Assembly (NCBI GenBank): GCA_046329585.1
Contig: JAXLUI010000002.1
Coordinates: forward strand, 1 to 64,000
Origin: DLKC01 sp002478885
Lineage (GTDB): Bacteria; Bacteroidota; Bacteroidia; Chitinophagales; Chitinophagaceae
DNA length: 64,000 bases
Direction: 5' to 3'
How positions within the stretch are numbered: the stretch's first letter is position 1; every line of letters begins with the position of its first letter. Under the pieces are notes generated by a model, which searched no databases, was not told the origin of the DNA, and worked only from the letters and a program-made list of their open reading frames with translations. This document shows positions 38,254 to 45,860 of the stretch, in pieces. Both the position numbers and the translations under genes were made by a program.

Positions 38254-38727
38254 ATGAGACCCGTCGACCAGATTTACGCCTATATTGAGCACAAAGGCAT
38301 TACTGCATTTGAGTTTGAGCAGACTTGCGGGTTATCCAATGCATATTTATCCAGGCAGAAGAAAGGGAATGGAGTTATCGGGAGTGAAATTTTAGTACGG
38401 ATACTAAAATCTTACCCTGAACTGTCTATTATTTGGGTACTTACGGGGGAGGGTAACATGATAATTGCGCCATCTGCAAGCGCACAAGAGGCAGTACAGG
38501 GGGGTTTATTAAAGGGGTCTGTGCATCCCCAACTGAAACCCCAACTGCAACCCCAACAGGAAAATGAGGGTAGTTTGTGGCAGTTACACGAAGACTTTAT
38601 TGAATATAAAACTGCGAAGGATGAATTGATTGATCTGCTGAAGCAACAGAATGCAGTCCTAAACGCCGCAAACGCAGATAAGGCAAAGATTATAGCCCTT
38701 TTGGAACAGCGTTTAAACAAAAAATAA
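38254..38727 (+). CDS. XRE-type phage repressor with C-terminal coiled coil
   Basis: This 157-residue protein has an HTH at about residues 10-40 (KGITAFEFEQTCGLSNAYLS) followed by SEILVRILKSYPELSIIWVLTGEG, the standard form of Bacteroidota phage and conjugative-element regulators. A Gln/Pro-rich linker (PQLKPQLQPQQENEG) leads to a coiled coil near the end (LLKQQNAVLNAANADKAKII). It faces the early operon across the operator at 38139-38166, as a lysogeny repressor would. It lacks a peptidase domain, so induction is probably by antirepressor or other means rather than self-cleavage. Confidence 0.82.
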   Translation: MRPVDQIYAYIEHKGITAFEFEQTCGLSNAYLSRQKKGNGVIGSEILVRILKSYPELSIIWVLTGEGNMIIAPSASAQEAVQGGLLKGSVHPQLKPQLQPQQENEGSLWQLHEDFIEYKTAKDELIDLLKQQNAVLNAANADKAKIIALLEQRLNKK

Positions 38728-38926
38728 ACCCGCTATTAACCATGTTTAAACTGCCTGGCTTCTCCGCACCTGGTTAAAACAACTATATTTCAACGATAAT
38801 CCAACCTTCGGACGGATTCGCAGAAATAAAAAAAGCGGCCTAAAACCGCTGAAACCCGCACAGGACGTGCATTTTTCGCACAAAATAAGAACTTACATTT
38901 TAAGACGCTTTAACTGAACCCCCTTA
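38728..38926. other. Prophage left-end region with terminator
   Basis: No gene is seen. AGCGG (38834-38838) and CCGCT (38846-38850) form a hairpin followed on the minus strand by T7, so it can stop transcription entering from the host exonuclease promoter. GTTTAAAC occurs at 38744-38751, and a further TTTAAC word lies near 38909. The phage end reads TAAGGGGGTT inward on the minus strand. Confidence 0.5.
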
Positions 38927-38930
38927 CATA
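38927..38930. repeat. Target-site duplication, left junction
   Basis: The + strand reads cata, matching 433-436. Minus-strand codon TAT of the host exonuclease (Tyr37) and the next G are shared. Confidence 0.6.
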
Positions 38931-39038
38931 AAATGTTTTGTCTAGTTGATCGTTAACTAAAACTGCTCCAAAGGAAATCATAGAATAGTCGCCTGGAATT
39001 GGCCCATCGCTTTCTATGTCCACCATTATATATGCCAT
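38927..39038 (-). pseudogene. 3'-5' exonuclease, 5' fragment
   Basis: An ATG at 39038 opens AYIMVDIESDGPIPGDYSM then ISFGAVLVNDQLDKTFY, the N-terminus of a DnaQ/RNase T-like exonuclease with the Exo I DxE pair (Asp7 and Glu9). The frame then reads five phage codons (VRGFS) and stops at 38910. The rest of the gene is at 26-436. A fragment this short cannot fold as an exonuclease. The intact gene was probably a housekeeping or RNA-processing nuclease of the host, and its loss may matter to the lysogen. Confidence 0.88.
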
Positions 39039-39066
39039 GTGATAATTTGTCTAGATATTCAGGGTG

Positions 39067-40830
39067 TTACTTTGAAACTTTTTTTAATAAAAAAATTAAG
39101 CCCAGTAAATAACTCAATACTATAAGAAGCGGGAAAAGAATAATATTAATGCCATTCAAAAGAATCGCGTAAGGTGCAGGTACTGTTTCCATTATTGAGT
39201 TTGGGTCTTTCCTGTAATTAGCAATAAGCTTTTGTGCTATTTTGACCTGATCGTCATTTACGCAGGCAGCCCTCTTTAATAATGTATCTTCAAAATTATC
39301 CAGTTCATAAGGGTAACCAGTTTTTTTGACTTGTTCATTCAATGGTGTATAAAATATGAATCCGGTGAATATATCTTTATATGATAATGACTTTGAATTT
39401 AGAAAGAATGCGTCCCAGGTATCATTGGCAAAAGGGCTTCCCTTAAAATTAAAACCCACATTGGGATTGCCGGCTATTTTGAAAGAAGTTTCCCATTTCC
39501 CATACTGAATAGGTGTAAATAAACCAGAAGTAGTATTAATCATTACGTTAGCCACTTTTCCTGGCAATGCCTTTATCAAATAATTAGTAGTAGAACCATC
39601 CAGCCATTGAATTCCAGTTCTTAGTTTTTGATTCAATAATGCATAACCATGACTTGTATTCATGATTACTAAAGCTTTCTGTCTTTTTTGGCGTGAAATA
39701 ATATTTTTGTAATTCTCTATGATATTTATGGCCATTATGCTATCTCGCTTAAATGGAGTAAACCCTTTAAGGTAATTTTCATGTGTCATTGTTTTCCAAT
39801 TAACCGGAAGGTCAGAAAAATACCAATTGATTTTATTACTGTCAGCCAACGAACTATTTAATTTATTTGCTGTTTCCAGCAAATCAAAATGATTCGTACA
39901 ATCCCAAATAGGCCATATGGCATCGCTGTTTCTTTGAAGGATTGCTGTGCTTTTATTTAGCTCTGTTTGATTTATAAATGAAGTATGTAAATAGGTTTTT
40001 AATGTATCCTGAAAGCTTACTGATCCAATTTCTGTAAAAATATTACCCACATTTTTAACAAATCGATCATCTGTAATTATTTTTGAAATCAGCTCATATT
40101 GTGTGTACTCCGGATGATAACGTTCAGATAAAACAACAATATCATATTGCTTAAACAAATCAAATACATAATCAGTAGATGTGGTTGTTTTATTCTTTAT
40201 AAAGTCTGCAGCTTTTAAAGTTTCATGTGTAACAGGGTACTCCGGATAAAATGTTGTTATGAAATTCTCTTTATTATTATAAACCGGCCTTATAATTATT
40301 ATTAAAGCAAATGTAGCTATAAGCGTAAAGCCTAAGAATGTATAAATTTTTATTTTTCTTAGCGCAGGATTTGACTTGATTGTAGTTGCTTTAGAAAACT
40401 TTTCCCACCAGCATTTTCTAAAAATAAGCAGTAAAATAAATGATATAATCAATATAACAAGTTCTAACGAAAGGGTAATTAAAGGAGACCATATTGGAAA
40501 TAGTTTTTGTAGAATATAAGCCGGGATAAGTATTCCAATAAACATCTTTAAAACTATTTCTCTCAATAGGATATTTTTCAGATTTAGATCCCCACCGTAT
40601 GAATTAACAACTTTTAAACATGTCAAAAGCTTTGCCGGAGTTATCCCCTTAAGCGAAATATATGAGGCGAGATAGTATATAACAAAAACACAAACAAATA
40701 TATCACAGAGCCTACAGAAAGTGAATTTCCAAATAAAGAATTGAAATATGATACTGATGCAATAAATGAAAGACAGATCAATTGCAGCAGACACAAAACG
40801 TAGCCAGATATATCTTGTCTTATTGCTCAT
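39067..40830 (-). CDS. RDD membrane domain fused to an esterase/Tiki-like domain
   Basis: This 587-residue protein has an N-terminal RDD domain of several spans (RFVSAAIDLSFIYCISIIFQ, GITPAKLLTCLKVVNSYGG) to about residue 180. A large extracytoplasmic domain with YDIVVLSERYHPEYTQYELI near residue 240, NIFTEIGSVSFQDTL and IMNTSHGYALLNQ near 415 follows. The E..H and NTSHG motifs recall the erythromycin esterase/ChaN/Tiki superfamily. One more span closes the protein. It ends 28 bp from the exonuclease start, in the host flank. The substrate is unknown. Confidence 0.65.
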   Translation of the reverse strand: MSNKTRYIWLRFVSAAIDLSFIYCISIIFQFFIWKFTFCRLCDIFVCVFVIYYLASYISLKGITPAKLLTCLKVVNSYGGDLNLKNILLREIVLKMFIGILIPAYILQKLFPIWSPLITLSLELVILIISFILLLIFRKCWWEKFSKATTIKSNPALRKIKIYTFLGFTLIATFALIIIIRPVYNNKENFITTFYPEYPVTHETLKAADFIKNKTTTSTDYVFDLFKQYDIVVLSERYHPEYTQYELISKIITDDRFVKNVGNIFTEIGSVSFQDTLKTYLHTSFINQTELNKSTAILQRNSDAIWPIWDCTNHFDLLETANKLNSSLADSNKINWYFSDLPVNWKTMTHENYLKGFTPFKRDSIMAINIIENYKNIISRQKRQKALVIMNTSHGYALLNQKLRTGIQWLDGSTTNYLIKALPGKVANVMINTTSGLFTPIQYGKWETSFKIAGNPNVGFNFKGSPFANDTWDAFFLNSKSLSYKDIFTGFIFYTPLNEQVKKTGYPYELDNFEDTLLKRAACVNDDQVKIAQKLIANYRKDPNSIMETVPAPYAILLNGINIILFPLLIVLSYLLGLIFLLKKVSK

Positions 40831-41054
40831 AACAGTAATTATGATTCATTAGATTCAGAGTGAATTTGAATCCAAGGGCGGTGCCTACCGATTGCACAAA
40901 ACTTAAACGGGTTTATGAAGTTGTGGCTTTTGAAAAACGTCAGTTTCAATTAGCCACAAAAGCAAAGTAGTCATTTAAAGTCGAATGCTCCAACGTCCCG
41001 CCACAATTTTATAAACACACTGTTGCATGCAGTTTTGATTCATTGAGATTAAAC

Positions 41055-41696
41055 CTACCAGAACTTCCACCACGCTTTTTGAGATTTCATTAAAACAGTT
41101 ACTGGCTTTTGCTTATGATAATCAGATTCTTCATAATTGAGGGTATTGCCGTCATAATCTATTTTATAGTTACCACCATTAAAGTCAGTCATTGCAATGT
41201 AGTTTTCATACATTTCAAAAGATGTTCCCTCATTACGAGAAACAAAAATATCTGCTCCTTCATAACTCCATAATATTTTCCCTGTTTTATCAATTCTTGC
41301 AATTGACATCTCCCCATGGGTAATATAGGTGTCCCCATACATACGAATTGAAAAACAGGTTACCCAATCAATTTCTAACACCCAATTAAGTCGAAGGTCA
41401 AAAAGCGTTAAACTAAAAACTTTGTTGCAGCACCTTGTGATCAAGTTGTTTTCGTCAATAATTACTCCGTCCCTGGTGACAGTGGTGGCCCCACCGGCAG
41501 CAAGAAGGATAGCACTTGTAACTCTTATGTTGTCTCGGTAAACAACTATGGCATGTTGAGAAACGGGATTGTATTCTTTGTCCTTGTCAGCCTGATAAAT
41601 TTTTTCGTAAAAATTTGAACAGCCAGGGGTTTGATTGAACCTCGGGGCATCAATCATTTCAATTGTCAAGTTTTTATATTCTATTGTTGTTTCCAC
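41055..41696 (-). CDS. Beta-propeller-like protein, unknown function
   Basis: This 213-residue protein is beta-rich with repeated short strands ending in W or Y (FSLTLFDLRLNWVLEIDWVT, ARIDKTGKILWSYEGADIFV, NYKIDYDGNTLNYEESDY). This resembles PQQ- or WD-like blades found in small Bacteroidota immunity-like or housekeeping proteins. No signal peptide is visible. Neighbours give no clue to its function. Confidence 0.5.
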   Translation of the reverse strand: METTIEYKNLTIEMIDAPRFNQTPGCSNFYEKIYQADKDKEYNPVSQHAIVVYRDNIRVTSAILLAAGGATTVTRDGVIIDENNLITRCCNKVFSLTLFDLRLNWVLEIDWVTCFSIRMYGDTYITHGEMSIARIDKTGKILWSYEGADIFVSRNEGTSFEMYENYIAMTDFNGGNYKIDYDGNTLNYEESDYHKQKPVTVLMKSQKAWWKFW

Positions 41697-41870
41697 TTTT
41701 TAAAAATTGCCGGCAACGAGCAGGGCTTTATGCAGGTTGGGAATTCATTGCTGGTCAAACCCGAAAAGTCAGGCCGCTCGTTGATTTGAATATTGAGTTA
41801 ACGAAAAAAGTTGTTGAGAAAAGGTCCAGTCCATATTGCGGCAATATATTATCAGCGGTCCGTTGTTCAT

Positions 41871-43289
41871 TTACCAAACATAAATTTTTGAGTACATATC
41901 CGGTCCTGTTCCCACATACATCATATTTATTTTGTCGGTCAGGTTGTCATTGTTTACTCGGAATTTGTAAATATTCTCGCCTTTTGGCATTGTAGCTTCA
42001 CAAGTCCAAACACCGTTTTCTTTTGTCATTTTTATGGCGTTCTTTTTCCATTGTGTAAATTCTCCCATTAATGAAACCTGCTCGGCACCTTCAAAATCGT
42101 TTAGTTTGAAAATTACTTTTTGATTTTCCTGTTTCCCCCAAAGGGTCGCTAAATAATCATTTGGGCTTTGCTCTAATGCTTCGGCAAAATTCTTAGCGCT
42201 TTCATTTAAATTATTGTCTTTCCTATATGCTACGCCTAACCAAGTGTAAATTTCTGTTTTGTTTGAGTCAAATTCTTTTAGGGTTTCTAAAAGAGTGATG
42301 GCTTCTTTTACTTTTCCATTGTCAATCCATTTAATGGTTAAGTTTATCACAGAATTGTTTTTAAAGTTGTATTGGCCAGGTGCAGTTTCTTTTAAGTCCT
42401 TGTATAAAGCGATTGCCGCATTAATACCACTACTTTCAAATTTCTTCTCTACCAGGCCAGAAATGTCTTTTGGAAAATAATCAACTAAATCTTTATGTTG
42501 TTTTCCTTTTTGTAATTCCGCTTTTAAGTTTATCGTTTTTTCAGTCGTAAAATCATTATTATAGTACAAGTGAATTGTACTGCTTTTCAAATCAACAGCC
42601 ATTGAAAAATTTGTCACCAATGTTTGTGGTTGTTTTTGAGCAGATTTTTGTAGTATATTCTTAATGTCATCCAGTTGAAAAGTGTTTGTTGAGTTCAAAC
42701 AATTTGTTGCAACATCTCTTCTGTAACAGGCCTCCCTGTGTCCGTTGTTGATGCAATAGTTTGTTAAAGCAAAATTATTCTCTGTCTTACGAATGATATA
42801 ACCACCGTGTATCGTTACATAGTCTCCATTTGCGTCTGCTATGAATAATTGCGCTTCTTTAAGTCTTATTAAATTGTATTTACTTGCATATCTTATTGCT
42901 TCCTCAACAGTTTTGCAACTCTTCAAAATATCATGTACTAATTCCTTTTTACGATTTTTTTTATTTGGGTCGTTCGTTACCGGAGTATCGTCAATGGCTG
43001 TATAATCCATAAAAAGTCCATACTCGTTTAAGCCGCCCTGAGGGTTTTTGTACATCAGTCCATAGAAAAGTTTTCCGATGCTTAATTCTGTCCAAATCAT
43101 ATAACCAAAACTTTCCTTATTGGCTGGATAATACCACATTCTGTATTTGGTTGAAAAATTTTCATCTTCATTATTTCCAACCCAAACATTTTGTCCGTCA
43201 TTAGCCATAAAAATCGTACAGGCATTGGAAACTAAAGTACTTGTCAAAATAGATATGAGTAAAACGAATTTTAAAGTTTTTTCTTTCAT
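41871..43289 (-). CDS. Secreted Ntn hydrolase with TPR and glycogen-binding-like domains
   Basis: The ATG at 43289 gives 472 residues with a signal peptide (MKEKTLKFVLLISILTSTLV then SNAC). The Cys right after the cleavage site (C-TIFMANDGQNVWVGNNED) can serve as the N-terminal nucleophile of an Ntn amide hydrolase of the choloylglycine/linear amide type. Residues 300-380 form TPR-like helices, and the last 75 (VSLMGEFTQWKKNAIKMTKE) are CBM48-like. A combination of amidase, TPR and carbohydrate-binding parts is unusual. Confidence 0.7.
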   Translation of the reverse strand: MKEKTLKFVLLISILTSTLVSNACTIFMANDGQNVWVGNNEDENFSTKYRMWYYPANKESFGYMIWTELSIGKLFYGLMYKNPQGGLNEYGLFMDYTAIDDTPVTNDPNKKNRKKELVHDILKSCKTVEEAIRYASKYNLIRLKEAQLFIADANGDYVTIHGGYIIRKTENNFALTNYCINNGHREACYRRDVATNCLNSTNTFQLDDIKNILQKSAQKQPQTLVTNFSMAVDLKSSTIHLYYNNDFTTEKTINLKAELQKGKQHKDLVDYFPKDISGLVEKKFESSGINAAIALYKDLKETAPGQYNFKNNSVINLTIKWIDNGKVKEAITLLETLKEFDSNKTEIYTWLGVAYRKDNNLNESAKNFAEALEQSPNDYLATLWGKQENQKVIFKLNDFEGAEQVSLMGEFTQWKKNAIKMTKENGVWTCEATMPKGENIYKFRVNNDNLTDKINMMYVGTGPDMYSKIYVW

Positions 43290-43598
43290 AATTGTTACTT
43301 GTATGTCAAGGTTTATAGAGTGCCTCTTTACAATGACCAAAAAACATTTCAGGGCTTTACGCTGCCGGGGATTGCTGCTGTGTCTGCCCGGCTCGCTAAA
43401 GCCGATTAATGATTTGAAGTTAATGGTTAATTCCGAAGTTAAAGTTTAAGTGTCAGCCCGAACAACTGCTGCACAGAGCTGTGAAAGTTGAGAGACGCTA
43501 TTAGTCCGCTCAGCAAAGATCCATGCTGTGTTTTGATTAAAGTCTATGTCAGTTCGATCCATTAAAAAGATTTACCTTCTCAACAGGAAATATAGCGT
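43290..43598. other. Gap without a clear gene
   Basis: I see no supported gene here. GC is close to the neighbours. Short frames lack homology-like features. It connects to the frame remnant at 43599-43754. Confidence 0.4.
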
Positions 43599-43754
43599 TT
43601 AAGTCTTCTCTAATCTTCGGTGCAGCTTCCAAATTTCAGCGCTATCGCCGCCGATAAACATAATACTGCTGTCTTTATCAAATAATGACATGATTTCTTT
43701 TGTGCTCAAGCCCGATATTGGTTGACAGTAGTAAAACTGCTTGTTGTTATACAT
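43599..43754 (-). pseudogene. Possible gene remnant
   Basis: A 51-codon frame reads MYNNKQFYYCQPISGLSTKE and IMSLFDKDSSIMFIGGDSAE, and the coding character seems to continue in another frame (AAPKIREDLNAIFPVEKVNL) past its stop. This looks like a frameshifted, truncated gene rather than a whole one. I cannot name the family. Confidence 0.3.
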
Positions 43755-43805
43755 CCGCCAGCCTCACGGCTACCCTTTTATTAGCGGTTCGTTGTTATTT
43801 CTGTT

Positions 43806-44147
43806 TTATTTTCCAATTATTTTCTTTCTGTGGTTTTGTCCCCAATCACGCAATGATTTCATTACTTCATATAAAGTTTCTGCATGTTCTGTAACTTCAT
43901 ATTGAACCGTCGGTGGAAATGTGTCATAAACGTTCCGCCTGACGAGATGATTTGCTTCCAGGTCTTTGAGTTCTTTTGACAACATTTTGTCGCTGATTCC
44001 CTGCACTTCTCTTGCAATTTCTTTAAAACGTTTTGCCCCGCCCGACAACGAGAACAAAATAGGAAGTTTCCAATTGCCATTCAGTGTTTCCATTGCGTCT
44101 TTTATAGCACGAATGCCTGCCGGATCACATTTAATCGATTTTGCCAT
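43806..44147 (-). CDS. HxlR-family transcription regulator
   Basis: This 113-residue winged-helix protein shows the HxlR signature: CDPAGIRAIKDAMETLNGNW, KLPILFSLSGGAKRFKEIAR, then ISDKMLSKELKDLEANHLV and RRNVYDTFPPTVQYEVTE. Such regulators respond to redox or electrophiles and commonly control the adjacent divergent gene. Here that is the DoxX-like gene at 44258, across a palindromic operator. Confidence 0.9.
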   Translation of the reverse strand: MAKSIKCDPAGIRAIKDAMETLNGNWKLPILFSLSGGAKRFKEIAREVQGISDKMLSKELKDLEANHLVRRNVYDTFPPTVQYEVTEHAETLYEVMKSLRDWGQNHRKKIIGK

Positions 44148-44154
44148 AGTCCAA

Positions 44155-44236
44155 CAAAATTACATTACTAACTTAAACGTAAGTGCTAACTGTTGGGTTA
44201 GTACTTACCAACGGTTAGTAAACGTAGGTAATTTTG
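44155..44236. promoter_or_regulatory. HxlR/DoxX divergent promoters and operator
   Basis: GTAAGTGCTAAC (44179-44190) and GTTAGTACTTAC (44197-44208) form a 12-bp inverted repeat with one mismatch. Outside it, TAATTTTG at 44229-44236 and its mirror CAAAATTA near 44157 give a -7 box on each side. The layout suggests one HxlR dimer pair controlling both directions. Confidence 0.65.
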
Positions 44237-44257
44237 TGTCGTAAAACAAATAGATAA

Positions 44258-44626
44258 ATGAAAATGAGTAATGACAAAAGGATCTATTGGACAGTCACCA
44301 TTATTGCAATGGCGTTAATTGTGCTGCCATCGTATTTCGCACCTCGTGAATACTTAACTGAAACCATCCGCAGAATGGAATTTCCGGCTTATTTTGGATT
44401 AGAACTAGACATTCTAAAAATTGTTGGTGCAATACTGATTCTCGTTCCTGTAATTCCTTCTATGTTCAAAGAATGGTCGTATGTAGGTTTCGGAATACTT
44501 TTGTTGTCGGCAAGCTTAGCGCATTGGCTTATTGACGGACCTGTAAAAGGTATTGCACCGCTTGTTCCATTTGCAGTTTTGTCTACGTCGTATTACTATT
44601 TCAGAAAGCTGATTTATGCGAGGTGA
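44258..44626 (+). CDS. DoxX-like membrane protein
   Basis: This 122-residue, four-span protein (IYWTVTIIAMALIVLPSYFA, ILKIVGAILILVPVIPSMF, YVGFGILLLSASLAHWLIDG, LVPFAVLSTSYYYF) fits the DoxX-like family of small membrane oxidoreductase partners. An ATG two codons downstream is also possible. It is divergent from an HxlR gene, a frequent pairing in Bacteroidota. Confidence 0.82.
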   Translation: MKMSNDKRIYWTVTIIAMALIVLPSYFAPREYLTETIRRMEFPAYFGLELDILKIVGAILILVPVIPSMFKEWSYVGFGILLLSASLAHWLIDGPVKGIAPLVPFAVLSTSYYYFRKLIYAR

Positions 44627-44761
44627 AATTTTGATTGCTGCATGCACAATGTCCTATTGACAGACTTGTAAGTAATATGAATGATGTGGAAAAAACCTGT
44701 GAACAAGGACGTTTTAAAAGCCCCGGCTTAACCGGGCTTGTATAAAAAATGTTATTGACTA

Positions 44762-45343
44762 CTAACCGGCTTTATCGAATACAGTCTCCCAGGAACGCTC
44801 CTCGCCAAACAGGTTTGATTTTGCATTGGCATGAACGGAGATAGACTTGCCATCATCGCTCAACTTCCAAACCTCTGTTACGTAAACAACCATTTGTTCC
44901 TGAACATCTACATGGTAAGGAGTGGGAACCATCTTGAATACAATTGAATTCACAGTCATCATTTGCCCATCAGCTGACAACTTTACGGTGGACTTCTTTG
45001 TCCATTCCCGGCTATGATTAATTTGGATTTCGCTTGCTTTACCGTCGAAGGTCAGTTTCTCCTGGCTTGTAACGGGCGTAGTACCAGGAAACGAGCTTGA
45101 TACCTCTATGGTTAGAAAATTTACCTGCTCTGCAATTTTCATTGTCTTCGCCAGCATACGATCCCCCGAGTAATAGCAGCAAACAATATTTCCGCCCATA
45201 CTTATCGACTCCCTGGATTTCCATTCGCCAGAAAAGCTGGCGCGTTTTGGGGTCATACCTGACAATGCAAAGCATGCAACGGTTAGTAAGAGAACAGGCT
45301 TCTTACCTGCAAATGTTGTAACAAACTTTTGGTAGTAGCCCAT
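44762..45343 (-). CDS. Secreted protein of unknown function
   Basis: The ATG at 45343 (MGYYQKFVTTFAGKKPVLLL) opens a signal peptide ending about TVACFALSGM. The 193 residues are beta-rich (FSGEWKSRESISMGGNIVCC, LTFDGKASEIQINHSREW, VYVTEVWKLSDDGKSISVHA). The pattern resembles lipocalin-like or stress-induced secreted proteins. I recognise no family. Confidence 0.55.
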   Translation of the reverse strand: MGYYQKFVTTFAGKKPVLLLTVACFALSGMTPKRASFSGEWKSRESISMGGNIVCCYYSGDRMLAKTMKIAEQVNFLTIEVSSSFPGTTPVTSQEKLTFDGKASEIQINHSREWTKKSTVKLSADGQMMTVNSIVFKMVPTPYHVDVQEQMVVYVTEVWKLSDDGKSISVHANAKSNLFGEERSWETVFDKAG

Positions 45344-45860
45344 AAATAGTGTTTTAAAGTTATAAGGTAGTAAATTTTTTACCTGATAATGAACGGTTGC
45401 CGGAAATTTTTTCATTGGCAGCATTGAGCTAAAGCTGCCCATCTGAAAATAAAAATATGAAAGTTAATAAGTGCTCCTGTTATTTGCAAAGAATGTTCAT
45501 GACCTTGCGAAGTGCGGTTAATTACATTCCGTCCAGCCCGCACCGATGTTGATGTTTATTTACAACAGTTGAAGATACATTTTGTAGCCGAGAGCGTTCG
45601 CGCTACTCTTTTTTCTCCAGGGCTTCAAAAGAAACATTTACATCCATACCGATGTAATGCCGGCTGTAAAAAGCCGCAAGCGGCATCAGCATAAGATTGC
45701 CGAATATTGTTCTTTGTAATTTCAGTAAACAGGTCAGCTACTTTTTCTTTTACTCCCCCCGTGTTGTATCGGCCAGGGTAGCCATTACTTTTTGAACGGT
45801 AGCGGTTGTTAGCCTTCGTTCATTATCTTTAGCTGCTTATTATCCTAACAAGTCTCCATT
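45344..45860. other. Gap without a clear gene
   Basis: This intergenic stretch separates two divergent genes. A TTACATC/GATGTAA inverted repeat lies near 45636-45655. No convincing reading frame or RNA gene is seen. Confidence 0.4.

Larger units (their letters stand above)
437..38926. mobile_element. Mu-like transposable prophage, contractile tail
   Basis: The element is defined by an interrupted host gene on both sides and a short target duplication. It is 38,490 bp, close to the size of phage Mu. It encodes a DDE transposase with a MuB-like ATPase, no integrase, a repressor next to one end, and Mu-type head (gp28, gp29, F, G, gp36 and gp37 types) and myovirus tail genes. Gene order differs from Mu: head genes from the small terminase to gp37 run rightward, while protease, capsid and tail genes run leftward, both from about 19.3 kb. 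The ends as read from the junctions begin TATAAACGCC (right) and TAAGGGGGTT (left, other strand). They are not obvious TG...CA ends, so the boundary may be off by a base or two. All core modules look intact, so the prophage may be inducible. Confidence 0.92.

Noticed and set aside
43599..43754. Intact small gene
   Set aside because: Coding character continues in another frame past the stop, so it is better read as a remnant.
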